In this document: positions 52,205 to 61,499 of the stretch, piece after piece | How positions within the stretch are numbered: position 1 is the stretch's first letter | How the letters are laid out: each line of letters begins with the position of its first letter | Source of the DNA: Alteribacter aurantiacus DSM 18675 | GTDB lineage: Bacteria > Bacillota > Bacilli > Bacillales > Salisediminibacteriaceae | Direction: 5' to 3' | NCBI RefSeq assembly: GCF_000429705.1 | Contig: NZ_KE386943.1 | Span: 136,664 to 200,663 of the forward strand | Length of the DNA stretch: 64,000 nt | The notes under the pieces: model-generated | What the model was told of the DNA's origin: nothing | Databases searched by the model: none | What the model saw: the letters and a program-made list of their open reading frames with translations, nothing else | Program-made: the position numbers and the translations under genes

Positions 52205-53409
52205 GGTGTGTCCTCCTTTTTGATAGCGGCGATGAAGCTGTCGCCCGTCTGGTAGTCGCGGCGGTTCAGGATCAGCTGTTTGCCGAGTGTTAGGCAGTTG
52301 ATTTCGGCGGTGGTTCGGCGCTCTGGGTCGGCGATGTCGGTCAGGTCTTTGACTTTCGCGATGCCGATCACGCGCCGGCAAAGTTCGAGGCCTACGACCG
52401 CTGCGGTGTCTTGCAAAATGCCGGTTAGATAGTCTTCGAGAAAGCCTTCGTAGCGGGCGACTTGTTCGGTTGCTTGGTCACGGAAGGCGGCTGTGAATTT
52501 GGTCTTGAATTGATCGACGACTTGTTCGATCGTTTCTAGTAAAAAGCGTTGGTACTCGGGTGTGCCGTCAGTAGCCTTTGCGTTTTCGTAGGCGAAAATG
52601 AGATTCGCGATCACGTTGCCGATGTCGTAGCCGGCCGGTCCGTAAAAGGCGAACTCAGGATCGATCACTTTCGTTTCGTCTTCTGTGACGAAGATCGAGC
52701 CGGTGTGAAGGTCGCCGTGAAGAAGTGATTGGGCGTTCGTTAGGAAATTGAACTTGAGCTTTGCTGTCTCCAACGCTAACGTTTCATCCGCCCAAACTTC
52801 ACGTTCAACAAAGGAGCGGGTCCCTTCGAACACGTCGTTTCGTGGGCAGTGAAAAAACGGTTCCGTGTACACAAGGTCTTCGGTAATCTCGCACAGCTCC
52901 GGGTTGGTGAACTGTTTGACGAGCTCTTTTTTCTCCTTATGACCGAGGACGAGGTCGGACGTGGAGAGGAGCGTGTTGACGAGAAAGGTCGTGATATGGT
53001 CGGCAAAATGAGGGAACGATTGGTGCTTTCCGAGAGCGGTTCTTAAGATTTGGAAGCGGGAAAGGTCCTCCATTGCTGTGCAGTTCATGACCGGATCGTA
53101 GTGGTAGACTTCTGGGACGAATCCTGGTGCGAGCTCCCCTTGCAAGCGCAGGATATCGTACTCGATTCGGTTGCGGTCTGGGGAGAGCTTGAATTCGTCT
53201 GATATGCGGGCGACGGGGCCGGCTTGTTTGATAATGAGTGAACGGTCGGTGTGTGCGTCAACAATTCTGAACACGTAGTTCAAGTTTCCATCACCGATTT
53301 CTTTGCACGAAAGCTCCGCGTCTGGGGCAAAGAAGTCGAGAGTTCCTTTGGCATATTCAACAGCTTCTTGTTCGGTCATGGTGAAATAACCGGCTGTAAA
53401 ATTTGTCAT
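52201..53409 (-). CDS. mtnK: 5-methylthioribose kinase
   Basis: A 402-residue kinase of the aminoglycoside-phosphotransferase fold, phosphorylating methylthioribose at C1. [39 protein letters not shown] (catalytic loop) and [19 protein letters not shown] (metal loop) are characteristic. The ATG at 53409 has GGAGG seven bases upstream. It starts 13 bp after the permease gene, so uptake and phosphorylation are co-expressed. Confidence 0.96.
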   Translation of the reverse strand: MTNFTAGYFTMTEQEAVEYAKGTLDFFAPDAELSCKEIGDGNLNYVFRIVDAHTDRSLIIKQAGPVARISDEFKLSPDRNRIEYDILRLQGELAPGFVPEVYHYDPVMNCTAMEDLSRFQILRTALGKHQSFPHFADHITTFLVNTLLSTSDLVLGHKEKKELVKQFTNPELCEITEDLVYTEPFFHCPRNDVFEGTRSFVEREVWADETLALETAKLKFNFLTNAQSLLHGDLHTGSIFVTEDETKVIDPEFAFYGPAGYDIGNVIANLIFAYENAKATDGTPEYQRFLLETIEQVVDQFKTKFTAAFRDQATEQVARYEGFLEDYLTGILQDTAAVVGLELCRRVIGIAKVKDLTDIADPERRTTAEINCLTLGKQLILNRRDYQTGDSFIAAIKKEDTP

Positions 53410-53424
53410 CACAATCCCTCCGAA

Positions 53425-54414
53425 TTATTTGAGTTTGTAATAGGTTACGGCGAGCGCCAGGGCGAGGACGGTTCCTTTGACGATGTCCATGGCGTAATAC
53501 GGGACGCTCATCATGACCAGTCCGTTGGCTAAAATGCCGATGAGTACGGCGCCGATAAATGTTCCGAATGCGTTCGGCTTGCCCGCTCCGAGAACGGCGA
53601 ATCCGATAAAGGCAGCGGCGACGGCATCCATGAGATACGGGCCGCCAGCGTTGATTTCCGCAGTCATGACACGGGAAGCAAGGACGATGCCACCGAGAGC
53701 GGCGAAGAAAGCGCTCATCAGATAGGCGACGACTTTGTATTTGTTGACCGGAATTCCGCTCAGGCGGGCCGCTTCTTCGTTACCGCCGATTACGTACATG
53801 TAGCGGCCGTGCTTTGTGTACGTAAGAAAAATGTGAACGACCACGACGGCCACCAGCATGATGATAATGATGTAGGGTACTTGCCCGAGCTTGGCGAATA
53901 TCGGACTGATTTGCCCGGTGGCGTAGCTTCCGTCACTCATTATCATGTTTTGGGAGATGGTGGCGCCTCTTGTGTACGTGAGGGCCACGCCTTGGATGAT
54001 GAACATGACGGCGAGTGTCAAAAGAAGGTCCGGTATTTTTACTTTTACGATCATAAAGGCGTTGAAAAGACCAACGAGTAACGCCGCTGTGAAGGCGGCT
54101 ACAAGCGCGATCAGTGTTGGCTGGCCGTACCAGACGAACATGGAGATCACGATGGCGTTCGCGAGTGATGCCACCGAGCCGACGGAAAGGTCGAAGCCGC
54201 CGACAGAAAGGCTGATCGTGATGCCGATCGCGATGATCGTGACGATAGAGATCGACCTTAAAATCGAGATGATGTTGTTGGTTTGCAAAAAGGCTGGATT
54301 GGCCGATGCGAACACGATGATCAGGACGAAAATGAGGATGATCGTGCCGTATTTATAAAGAAAGTTGAAAATATCAAATTGTGGTTTGGTGGTTTCTGTG
54401 TTTGTTTGTGCCAT
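53425..54414 (-). CDS. Sugar ABC transporter permease (RbsC-like), probable methylthioribose importer
   Basis: A 329-residue BPD_transp_2 permease with about nine helices. SLSVGGFDLSVGSVASLANAIV and VIGGNEEAARLSGIPVNKYKVVAYLMSAFFAALGG are the RbsC-family signatures. The gene lies between its ATPase (2 bp) and mtnK. Ribose-type transporters beside mtnK and mtnA point to methylthioribose uptake (inference). Confidence 0.9.
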   Translation of the reverse strand: MAQTNTETTKPQFDIFNFLYKYGTIILIFVLIIVFASANPAFLQTNNIISILRSISIVTIIAIGITISLSVGGFDLSVGSVASLANAIVISMFVWYGQPTLIALVAAFTAALLVGLFNAFMIVKVKIPDLLLTLAVMFIIQGVALTYTRGATISQNMIMSDGSYATGQISPIFAKLGQVPYIIIIMLVAVVVVHIFLTYTKHGRYMYVIGGNEEAARLSGIPVNKYKVVAYLMSAFFAALGGIVLASRVMTAEINAGGPYLMDAVAAAFIGFAVLGAGKPNAFGTFIGAVLIGILANGLVMMSVPYYAMDIVKGTVLALALAVTYYKLK

Positions 54415-54415
54415 G

Positions 54416-55912
54416 CTACTTGCCTCCAGTGGAGAGGTATAACAGTTCCTCTTCGTTCGTCGATGATGCCGAAAGTTCTTTTGTGATTTGTCCGTCGTAC
54501 AGGACGTAAATCCGGTCGGAGATTCCTTTTACTTCGGCCAACTCGCACGAGGCATAGATGACCGATTTCCCTTTTTCCGCGAGGGCGGAGACGAGGTCGA
54601 AAATGTCTTTTTTCGCCCCGACATCAACTCCCTTGGTTGGTTCGTCGAAAATGTAGATGTCGGCGTCTGACACGAGCCATTTGCCGATTGCGACTTTTTG
54701 TTGGTTTCCTCCGCTCAAGTTTTGGACGAGGGTATCGGCTGTCGGTGTTTTAATGCCGAGGGCGTTGATCATCTCCCCTGCTTTTGAGCGCTCTTTTTTG
54801 AAATCGAGAAAGCTGAACACTTTTAGGAAGTTGTTCACACTTGCGGCGGTCAGGTTCGTGACTACCGATTCTTCTACGAGAACCCCTTCTTTCCGCCGTT
54901 CTTCCGGGACGAAGGCGATACGCCTGCGGACTGCGTCTGAGGGGGTTTTGAGCGTGATCTCTTTTCCATCGATTGCGACGCGGCCGCTTTTTTTACTAGT
55001 AGCTCCGAACAGGAGCTTGCAGAGTTCGGTTTTCCCGGCTCCAACTAGTCCGGCAATTCCGATAATTTCACCTGCTCGAACGTTGAGAGTGACATCTTTT
55101 ACTTTGTCACCGTCGGCTAAGTGTTCGACTTGAAGCCTCACGTCTTTTGGCGTGCTCGTTCTGCTCGGAAACTGTTCTTCGAGCGGTTCGCCGAGCATTT
55201 GTTCTACGACGCGGGCGATGGATGTGTCGGGAATGGCTTCTTGGATGACAAATTCGCCGTTTCTCATTACCGTGATTTGTTCACAGATGTCAAAGAGTTC
55301 CGGGAGGCGGTGAGAAATGAAGACCACGCCTACTTGTTTTTTCTTAAGGTCGTTTACGACGCGAAAGAGCTGTTCGGTTTCCGAGAAGCTGAGAGGCGCT
55401 GTTGGTTCGTCTAAAATTAAATAGCTGCAGTCCGTTGAAACAGCTCGGGCGATGAGAACCATTTGTTTTTCAGCCAACGTAAGATCACTCACGAGGGTAC
55501 GTGAAGATAGTTGAACGTTTAGGTCACGTAAGATGTCTTTGGCTTTGGTGTGAATGGTTTTCCAGTCGACGAGCGTTTTTTTATCTGTGTTTGCGACGAA
55601 TTCGTTTAGCATAATGTTTTCGGCGACGGTCAAGTACGGGATGAGGGCCGTGTCCACTTCTTGATAGACGATTTGGATCCCGAGGTTTCTGGCGTCTTTC
55701 GGGGAGCGGATTGTGACCTCGTTCCCGTTGATTGTGATGCGGCCAGTGTAATGGGTGTAGGCGCCGGATAACACTTTCATGAGGGTCGATTTGCCTGCCC
55801 CATTTGCGCCGATTAAGGCGTGGGCGATGCCGGGCCTGGTGTTGAAACAGGCCCGATCAAGCGCCTTCACGCCGGGAAATTCAATTGTGATGTCGGTCAT
55901 TGTGAGTGTCAT
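54416..55912 (-). CDS. Sugar ABC transporter ATPase (RbsA-like), two nucleotide-binding domains
   Basis: A 498-residue fused ATPase. The first domain has IGANGAGKSTLMKVLSGAY and YLILDEPTAPLSFSE; the second GLVGAGKTELCKLLFG, LSGGNQQKVAIGKWL and IYIFDEPTKGVDVGAK. This two-domain form belongs to the monosaccharide importers (Rbs, Xyl, Mgl). It powers the permease encoded next. Confidence 0.93.
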   Translation of the reverse strand: MTLTMTDITIEFPGVKALDRACFNTRPGIAHALIGANGAGKSTLMKVLSGAYTHYTGRITINGNEVTIRSPKDARNLGIQIVYQEVDTALIPYLTVAENIMLNEFVANTDKKTLVDWKTIHTKAKDILRDLNVQLSSRTLVSDLTLAEKQMVLIARAVSTDCSYLILDEPTAPLSFSETEQLFRVVNDLKKKQVGVVFISHRLPELFDICEQITVMRNGEFVIQEAIPDTSIARVVEQMLGEPLEEQFPSRTSTPKDVRLQVEHLADGDKVKDVTLNVRAGEIIGIAGLVGAGKTELCKLLFGATSKKSGRVAIDGKEITLKTPSDAVRRRIAFVPEERRKEGVLVEESVVTNLTAASVNNFLKVFSFLDFKKERSKAGEMINALGIKTPTADTLVQNLSGGNQQKVAIGKWLVSDADIYIFDEPTKGVDVGAKKDIFDLVSALAEKGKSVIYASCELAEVKGISDRIYVLYDGQITKELSASSTNEEELLYLSTGGK

Positions 55913-55924
55913 TCGATCACCTGT

Positions 55925-57031
55925 TTATTCGTGATGGTCTTTAAGGGTTTTGATCCAGTCTTCCTCAAATGCGTCCGTTTCGCCCCAGCCAGGAATGATG
56001 TCGGCCAGGTTCACCATGTTCACGGGCTCATTGGCTTCTAAGAGCTGGTCGCGGCTGATGAGGGTGGCTTCAAGGTCGTATGTGTCAGGCGTGTCTTCGC
56101 CGGCTAATTTTTTGGCTAAAATACGGAGGTTCACTGAACCAACGAGCTTCGGGTCAACGGCGGCGGTGTATTCCCACGCGCTGTTTTCTTGTTGCATCAC
56201 TTCAAGGTCCGAGTTTGATACGTCAATGCCGTAGATTTTCACTTCTTCACGGCCTGCTTCTTGGATCGCGCGGGCAGCGCCGATGGCAAAGGCGTCCCAT
56301 GTGGCAAAAATAGCGTCGATTTCTCCTTCACCGTGTTGGTTCAAAAGGGCCGACACGGCGTTTTGCGTTTGGGTGCTCGTATCTTCAGCAGCTACCCCGA
56401 AACGACCGAGTTCATTGATACCAGGGTTTTCGCTGAGCACGTCTTCGTAGACGTTGTTACGTCGTACCATTGGTGGAAAACCGTCTACCCATAGGTAAAG
56501 AATATTCGCTTCTCCGTCGAAGTCTTCGACGAGCTGATCCAGTGCAAGCTGGGCGAGTGCTTCGTCATCTTGGGATGTGAGTGTCACGCCGTCGATGTCT
56601 TCAAGTTCTGAGATCGAATCAAACGCGACAACTTCGATGCCTTCTTCGCGTGCTCGTTCTACGGCATCGTAGGTCGCTGCATCGTCACCGTGTGAAAGGA
56701 TGAGGCCGTCGTAATTGTCATTGATGGCCTGATCGATGGCGTCGTGATAGCGGGCGGTGTCGCCGTTTGCTGTGAAGGTCGTCACGTCAAAGCCAATTGC
56801 TTGGCCTTCTTCTTGTACGCCGGCTAGGAATTGTGCCGTGTGATCGTCACCGCCGATTTTGCGGATGACTTTTACTTTGGAGCCTTCTCCACTGGCAAAT
56901 CGCTCCGGTACCCCGTCTAGTTCGACGCTTCCTTGTGCTTCGTTTGCTTCGTCTTCTGCTCCACATCCGACTAAAAAGACCGATGCTGCGAGTGCCACCC
57001 CTGTTGCCTTCAACCATTTTGCTTTTTTCAT
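55925..57031 (-). CDS. Sugar ABC transporter binding lipoprotein (RbsB-like), probable methylthioribose binding
   Basis: A 368-residue periplasmic-binding-protein type I lipoprotein. The lipobox is VFLVGCGAED; KVIRKIGGDDHTAQFLAGVQEEGQAIGFDVTTF and GLILSHGDDAATYDAVERAREEGIEVVAFDS are the RbsB fold. It is the first gene of the importer-mtnK-mtnA operon, but 760 bp and three palindromic repeats separate it from the SAM riboswitch upstream. Ligand is inferred from context. Confidence 0.88.
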   Translation of the reverse strand: MKKAKWLKATGVALAASVFLVGCGAEDEANEAQGSVELDGVPERFASGEGSKVKVIRKIGGDDHTAQFLAGVQEEGQAIGFDVTTFTANGDTARYHDAIDQAINDNYDGLILSHGDDAATYDAVERAREEGIEVVAFDSISELEDIDGVTLTSQDDEALAQLALDQLVEDFDGEANILYLWVDGFPPMVRRNNVYEDVLSENPGINELGRFGVAAEDTSTQTQNAVSALLNQHGEGEIDAIFATWDAFAIGAARAIQEAGREEVKIYGIDVSNSDLEVMQQENSAWEYTAAVDPKLVGSVNLRILAKKLAGEDTPDTYDLEATLISRDQLLEANEPVNMVNLADIIPGWGETDAFEEDWIKTLKDHHE

Positions 57032-57134
57032 TGTTCATCTCTCCCCTTTTATGTAGAGGCTGAGTGCCTCTGGACTGTTAATAAATGTAAGCCCGCTTGC
57101 TTTTTGTTTTCTCTATAACCCTCTGAATTGATGA
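57032..57134. other. 5' region of the importer operon
   Basis: After the ribosome site (GGGGAGAG) of the binding-protein gene nothing recognisable is seen before the repeat cluster. No convincing promoter lies between the repeats and the gene. Confidence 0.4.
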
Positions 57135-57253
57135 ATGAAGCCTGCGTGCCTTTCGCTTTCCGTGGCGGTGCTGGCAAGCCTCCTCCCGCTTGCGCGGTGC
57201 GGGGTCTAGCCTAGCTCCCACAGCCACAGGAGTCTCAGGCACTCCGGCTTCAT
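57135..57253 (+). repeat. Palindromic intergenic repeat, subfamily 1 (copy d)
   Basis: ATGAAGCCTGCGTGCCT and AGGCACTCCGGCTTCAT form 17-bp imperfect ends. The inside has TTTCGCTTTCCGTGGCGG, AAGCCTCCTCCCGC, GTGCGGGGTCTAG and CCACAGGAGTCTC, as in copies a and c. Confidence 0.85.
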
Positions 57254-57343
57254 CGCTCTCTTACCCTTAAGTTGGCTTAGAGTAGCACAGAGCCTTTTTA
57301 GAATTATGCCTTTCACCAAAGTACTTCTACTTGTAGAAGAAAA

Positions 57344-57456
57344 GTGAAGCGAAAGGTGGCGACTCCTGCGGGAATAGCATCAGCTGAAGACCCCGCAGAG
57401 TGGTTTTCTCGAGGAGGCTGAAGCGATGCCCGCGGAAAGCGCCCGCCTGTAGCGGA
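57344..57456 (-). repeat. Palindromic intergenic repeat, subfamily 2 (copy e)
   Basis: Reads GTGAAGCGAAAGGTGGCGACT ... GGGAATAGCATCAGCTGAAG ... CCCCGCAGAG ... CGAGGAGGCTGAAGCGATGC ... GGAAAGCGCCCG ... TGTAGCGG. It is nearly identical along its length to copy b at 18441, and likewise lies downstream of a subfamily-1 copy. Confidence 0.85.
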
Positions 57457-57563
57457 TCCCCCCTCCTCTTTTTATCAACCAAAACTCAAAATAGAGAAAG
57501 GTGTTTCAGACCAAGACGCATGGTTAATAATTGTTTATTCGCAACTCCCGTTTGTAAGAAAGT

Positions 57564-57686
57564 GGATGCAGCCGAGAGGGCCGAGACTCCTGCGGGAGCG
57601 GGAGCCCGGGTGAGACCCCGCAATGCGAAGCATGAGGAGGCTCACCGGCGCCCCCGCGGAAAGCGAAGGCCATGTCGGCTGCATCC
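57564..57686 (-). repeat. Palindromic intergenic repeat, subfamily 1 (copy f, reversed)
   Basis: GGATGCAGCCGAGAGGGCC and GGCCATGTCGGCTGCATCC form the ends, with a 12-bp perfect outer palindrome. The inside has GAGACTCCTGCGGGAGCG, GTGAGACCCCGCA, GAGGAGGCTCACC and CGCGGAAAGCGAAGG, the reverse of copies a, c and d. Confidence 0.85.
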
Positions 57687-57790
57687 CCCTCCTCTCTTCA
57701 TCAATCAAAGCTCCAAAAAACAGTCGCCTGTAGCGCAATGGAACTCTTTGGACAAGTAATCTTCAACCTCTAACCCTCAAAAACTACAAA

Positions 57791-57988
57791 ACAAAAGCCT
57801 CTTTCTATGAAAGAAAGAGGCGGAAAGGTGTGTGTCCGTCCTCTTATCTTTCAGACTAGCGAAAAGTCGCTATCTGTTGGATGTAGCACCGTGCCTTAAA
57901 ACCTTTAAAAGTCTTCACCACATAGGGTGATTAGGTCGGTTGCCGGGCTTCACAGGGCCAATTCCCTCAGCCAGCTCTCGATAAGAGA
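57791..57988 (-). promoter_or_regulatory. SAM-I (S-box) riboswitch with terminator, minus strand
   Basis: On the minus strand TCTCTTATC (57988 down) pairs with GATAAGAGG (57841) as P1. Between are GAGAGCTGGCTGAGGGA, GAAGCCCGGCAACC and AAGGCACGGTGCTACATCC, the conserved S-box core. A terminator (GCCTCTTTCT / AGAAAGAGGC, then TTTTG) lies at 57791-57821. SAM binding should stop transcription toward the importer-mtnK-mtnA operon. Confidence 0.92.
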
Positions 57989-58047
57989 TGGTATTCAATT
58001 GGTTGTGCAAGCGGATGCCTGCGGTTGGAAAAAAGATGTTGAGCCTT

Positions 58048-58076
58048 ATGTTAAAAGCTGAACGATCTTTTGTCAA
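58048..58076 (-). promoter_or_regulatory. Sigma-A promoter upstream of the minus-strand riboswitch
   Basis: On the minus strand TTGACA (58076-58071), a 17-bp spacer and TAACAT (58053-58048). It starts transcription about 50 bp before the aptamer. Confidence 0.68.
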
Positions 58077-58102
58077 TAGATTCAAACAATTTATTTTTTC
58101 AA

Positions 58103-58131
58103 TTGACAGACAACTCAATCCCTGTCATAAT
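58103..58131 (+). promoter_or_regulatory. Sigma-A promoter of mtnWXBD
   Basis: TTGACA (58103-58108), 17-bp spacer and CATAAT (58126-58131), just before the plus-strand riboswitch. It is divergent from the minus-strand promoter with only 26 bp between the two -35 boxes. Confidence 0.8.
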
Positions 58132-58153
58132 TCAAAGCAATTGAAAAACGCAA

Positions 58154-58322
58154 CACTCTTATTAAGAGCAGGTGGAGGGACGAGCCCGATGAAACCCGGC
58201 AACCTGTTTTGGCGCAACCTGCGCTGATTCAAGGTGCTAATTCTCTCAAGCGAAAGCATGACAGATAAGAGGACCTGACCTGACCTTTTACGTCCTCTTC
58301 TCTTTTGAAGAGGACGTTTTTT
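58154..58322 (+). promoter_or_regulatory. SAM-I (S-box) riboswitch with terminator, plus strand
   Basis: CTCTTATTAAGAGCAGGTGGAG, GATGAAACCCGGCAACCTG, CAAGGTGCTAATTC and the closing GATAAGAGG (to 58273) form the S-box. The terminator is CGTCCTCTTC / GAAGAGGACG followed by TTTTTT at 58291-58322. It controls mtnWXBD in response to S-adenosylmethionine. Confidence 0.95.
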
Positions 58323-58352
58323 AGTTTTTAACACTGAAAGGAGTGCTACACG

Positions 58353-59588
58353 TTGAGCCACATTACAGCAACGTACCTTGTGCATGACAAAAAAGGGGAC
58401 CTTGAGAAAAAAGGGGAAGCGATTGCCCTGGGCCTCACGATCGGCTCGTGGACCCACCTCCCATCCCTTGAAAAAAAGCAGCTTGAAAAGCATAAAGGAG
58501 AAGTGGTATCAGTAGAAGCCATCCCTCAATCAGAGGAAGCGGTGCGCTTCTTCCCTGAAACGAGAACGACCGGTCTTTTAAAAATAAAGTATCCTGCGGC
58601 GAACTTTAGCGCCGACATTCCAGCGATTTTAACGACCATCTTCGGAAAACTGTCTTTGGACGGTGAAGTGAAATTGGTGGATGTGGAATTGAGTGAGGAG
58701 CTTGAAGCCAAGTTCCCAGGACCAAAAGTAGGCATTAACGGGATTCGTGAAACCCTCGGTGTCCACGATCGCCCTCTATTGATGAGCATCTTTAAAGGGA
58801 TGATCGGAAAAGGGATCGATGAATTTGAAACACAGTTACGGGGTCAGACCCGTGGCGGGGTGGATTTGGTGAAAGATGATGAGATTTTGTTTGATAACCC
58901 TCTTACTCCTTTTGATGAGCGGGTTCGTGTAGGAGCTTCGGTAGTGAGGGAGTCCTATGAGGCGACGGGTGAGAAAACCCTTTACGCTGTGAATTTGAGT
59001 GGGCGGACGTTTGAACTAAAGGAGAAAGCTAAGCGGGCTGTTGATGCTGGGGCTTCTGCTCTTCTGTTTAACGTGTTTGCTTACGGGCTTGATGTGTTGC
59101 AAAGCCTTGCGGAAGATCCGGAGATTTCCGTTCCGATCATGGCTCATCCGGCGGTGTCCGGTGCGCTCACGGCGTCACCGTTTTACGGGTTTTCAAACGA
59201 AGTCCTTTTAGGGAAGTTCCTTCGTTTGGCAGGGGCGGATCTTGTGTTGTTCCCGTCTCCGTATGGTAGCGTGGCGATGAAAAAAGAAGATACGCTTGCG
59301 ATCAAACATGCTCTTACAAAAGAAAGTAACGCTTTGAAAACGGCGTTTCCTGTACCGTCTGCAGGGATTCACCCGGGGCTGACTCCCCTACTCGCGAATG
59401 ATTTTGGCGTAGATTCGGTGATCAATGCTGGTGGTGGGATTCATGGACATCCGGGTGGTGCCGAAGCGGGCGCACGTGCGTTCCGTCAGGCGATCGACGG
59501 GGTACTTAGAGGAGAGTCTCTTTCTGAAACGGCCAAAGAAAAGCGAGAGCTTGAGACGGCGCTCGACCTTTGGGGGCAGCCACAATGA
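58353..59588 (+). CDS. mtnW: 2,3-diketo-5-methylthiopentyl-1-phosphate enolase (RuBisCO-like)
   Basis: A 411-residue RuBisCO-like protein starting at a TTG with AGGAG nine bases upstream. [24 protein letters not shown] holds the carbamylated-lysine and metal-binding KDDE motif; [17 protein letters not shown] and the phosphate-binding ending ([21 protein letters not shown]) fit MtnW. It enolises the diketone in methionine salvage and does not fix CO2. Its stop overlaps the mtnX start by 4 bp. Confidence 0.96.
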   Translation: MSHITATYLVHDKKGDLEKKGEAIALGLTIGSWTHLPSLEKKQLEKHKGEVVSVEAIPQSEEAVRFFPETRTTGLLKIKYPAANFSADIPAILTTIFGKLSLDGEVKLVDVELSEELEAKFPGPKVGINGIRETLGVHDRPLLMSIFKGMIGKGIDEFETQLRGQTRGGVDLVKDDEILFDNPLTPFDERVRVGASVVRESYEATGEKTLYAVNLSGRTFELKEKAKRAVDAGASALLFNVFAYGLDVLQSLAEDPEISVPIMAHPAVSGALTASPFYGFSNEVLLGKFLRLAGADLVLFPSPYGSVAMKKEDTLAIKHALTKESNALKTAFPVPSAGIHPGLTPLLANDFGVDSVINAGGGIHGHPGGAEAGARAFRQAIDGVLRGESLSETAKEKRELETALDLWGQPQ

Positions 59589-60271
59589 GCCGGTTGATGA
59601 AAAGACAGCCGATTATTTTTTGTGATTTTGATGGGACGATTACGACGAAAGACAATATCATTGCGATTATGAAGAAATTTGCGCCGCCCGAATGGGAAGC
59701 GTTGAAGGATGATGTGTTGGCCGAGCGAATCTCCATTCGCGAAGGCGTGGGGCGGATGTTTGCACTTCTTTCAAGCGCGAAGAAACTGGAGATAACCGCT
59801 TACGTTTTGGAACAGGCGGAGATTCGAAAGGGATTCGCCGAATTTTTAGCCTTCACAAAAAACAGGGGCCTTGATTTCAAAGTGGTGAGTGGCGGGATTG
59901 ATTTTTTCGTTCATCCATTGGTGGAGCCTTATGGGTTGATTGATCAGACGTATTGTAATGGTAGCGATTTTTCCGGTGAGAGGATTCGGATTACGTGGCC
60001 TCATGCGTGTGATGAGGGGTGCGAGAACGATTGCGGGTGCTGCAAGGCATCAATTTTGAGGAATTACCCGGATGATGAGTATTACAAGATTGTGATTGGG
60101 GATTCGATTACGGATCTTGAGGCGGCGAAAGTGGCGGATCAGGTGTTTGCTTGTGACGACTTCTTGCTCGAGAAGTGCCGTGAGTTGAATTTGAATCACA
60201 CGTCTTTTGAGACGTTTTATGATGTGATTGGGCAGTTGGAGACTCAGCGAGAGGTGGCTGGACGACGATGA
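59585..60271 (+). CDS. mtnX: 2-hydroxy-3-keto-5-methylthiopentenyl-1-phosphate phosphatase
   Basis: A 228-residue HAD phosphatase, begun at the ATG at 59585 overlapping the mtnW stop. [15 protein letters not shown] is the nucleophile motif, [10 protein letters not shown] motif II, and [14 protein letters not shown] motif IV; the cysteine-rich [13 protein letters not shown] is typical of MtnX. It removes the phosphate made available by MtnW, giving the acireductone. Confidence 0.95.
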   Translation: MSRLMKRQPIIFCDFDGTITTKDNIIAIMKKFAPPEWEALKDDVLAERISIREGVGRMFALLSSAKKLEITAYVLEQAEIRKGFAEFLAFTKNRGLDFKVVSGGIDFFVHPLVEPYGLIDQTYCNGSDFSGERIRITWPHACDEGCENDCGCCKASILRNYPDDEYYKIVIGDSITDLEAAKVADQVFACDDFLLEKCRELNLNHTSFETFYDVIGQLETQREVAGRR

Positions 60272-60894
60272 CGATTGCGAAGGAACGAGTGAATGAACGA
60301 TGGAACGAGCTTGCTGACATTAAAGATGAGTTGGCTGTGCGGGATTGGTTTCCGGGAACGAGTGGGAACCTTTCGATCAAGGTGAGTGATGACCCGTTGA
60401 CGTTTTTGGTCACGGCGAGTGGGAAGGACAAACGAAAGCGGACCGGCGAGGACTTTTTGCTCGTTGGGGCTGATGGGCGTCCTGTTGAGGATACGGCGCT
60501 GAAGCCGTCGGCGGAGACGGTTCTTCACCAGCGAATTTATGAGCGGACCGATGCGGGGTGTTCTCTCCACGTTCATACAGTCGATAACAATGTGATTTCG
60601 GATTTGTACGCGGGTCAAGGATTTGTCACGTTTCGCGGGCAGGAGCTGATCAAGGCGTTCAACATTTGGGAAGAAGATGGTGAAATTACGGTGCCGATTG
60701 TGGAGAACCATGCAGATCTCAAGCGACTGGGTGATGCGGTGGCTGAGCAGATCGCGCCGGGCGTGTACGGGGTGCTTATTTTAAATCACGGCATTACCGT
60801 GTGGGGCCGAAATGGGTTTGAAGCGAAAAAGCATTTGGAAGCCTTTGAATTTTTGTTTAGCTATACGTTGAAAAAGCGATTATACAAACTTTAA
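60268..60894 (+). CDS. mtnB: Methylthioribulose-1-phosphate dehydratase
   Basis: A 208-residue class II aldolase-fold enzyme. [43 protein letters not shown] (zinc histidines) and [12 protein letters not shown] identify MtnB. It dehydrates methylthioribulose-1-phosphate to the diketone. It overlaps mtnX by 4 bp. Confidence 0.95.
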   Translation: MTIAKERVNERWNELADIKDELAVRDWFPGTSGNLSIKVSDDPLTFLVTASGKDKRKRTGEDFLLVGADGRPVEDTALKPSAETVLHQRIYERTDAGCSLHVHTVDNNVISDLYAGQGFVTFRGQELIKAFNIWEEDGEITVPIVENHADLKRLGDAVAEQIAPGVYGVLILNHGITVWGRNGFEAKKHLEAFEFLFSYTLKKRLYKL

Positions 60895-60907
60895 GGAGGA
60901 ATGTACG

Positions 60908-61456
60908 ATGGCAGTGATTCATGTACGTAACACAGGTGAGGAAATTCGCGGAGAAGAGAACGTTCGGGCGTTTTTAGATAGCCAGGAGGTTTTGTATGAG
61001 TTTTGGGAGCCGGCAAAATTGCCTGAGGAGTTGCAAGGGGTTTGCCATTTGAATGACGAGGACAAGGAGCAGGTGCTGGCCACGTTTGACGAGGAGATTC
61101 GTTCGTTGGCGGCGCGGCGCGGCTACAAGAAATGGGACGTGATTGCGTTAAATAAAGACACGCCGGATTTGGATAAATTGCTGGCGAAGTTTGAGCAAGT
61201 GCATACGCACACAGAGGATGAAGTGCGGGCGATTACGGCGGGCTCAGGCACGTTTGTGATTAAAGGTGAAGATACGGGTTATTTTGATGTGAATTTGGAG
61301 CCTGGCGACGTAATTTCCGTTCCGGTAAACGTGCCTCACTTCTTTACGCTGAGTGATGAGCGTCAAGTTGTGGCTGTTCGTTTGTTCATCGATCCTGAGG
61401 GCTGGGTGGCGCACACGTTCAACGATCCGGAGTTTGAGGAAGCGAAGACGAAGTAA
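60908..61456 (+). CDS. mtnD: Acireductone dioxygenase
   Basis: A 182-residue cupin enzyme. HTHTEDEVRAITAGSGTFVI gives the H-x-H and Glu metal ligands, and VPVNVPHFFTLSDERQVVAVRLF the last histidine. With iron it makes the keto acid of methionine; with nickel, a dead-end product with CO. TAAGGAGG precedes the ATG. Last gene of the plus-strand salvage operon; a weak stem (CACGC / GCGTG) with T-rich tail follows. Confidence 0.95.
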   Translation: MAVIHVRNTGEEIRGEENVRAFLDSQEVLYEFWEPAKLPEELQGVCHLNDEDKEQVLATFDEEIRSLAARRGYKKWDVIALNKDTPDLDKLLAKFEQVHTHTEDEVRAITAGSGTFVIKGEDTGYFDVNLEPGDVISVPVNVPHFFTLSDERQVVAVRLFIDPEGWVAHTFNDPEFEEAKTK

Positions 61457-61499
61457 GGGTTTTGTGCACGCTCTCTTGGTGGGGGCGTGTATTTGTTTG

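Noticed and set aside
52205..52381. N-terminal extension of mtnA
   Set aside because: The extra 59 residues are Arg/His/Pro-rich shadow translation of mtnK; the ATGA overlap fixes the start at 52204.
58835..58865. GGGGTCAGACCC inside mtnW resembling the palindrome at 24.05 kb
   Set aside because: It encodes in-frame residues conserved in context; resemblance is probably chance.
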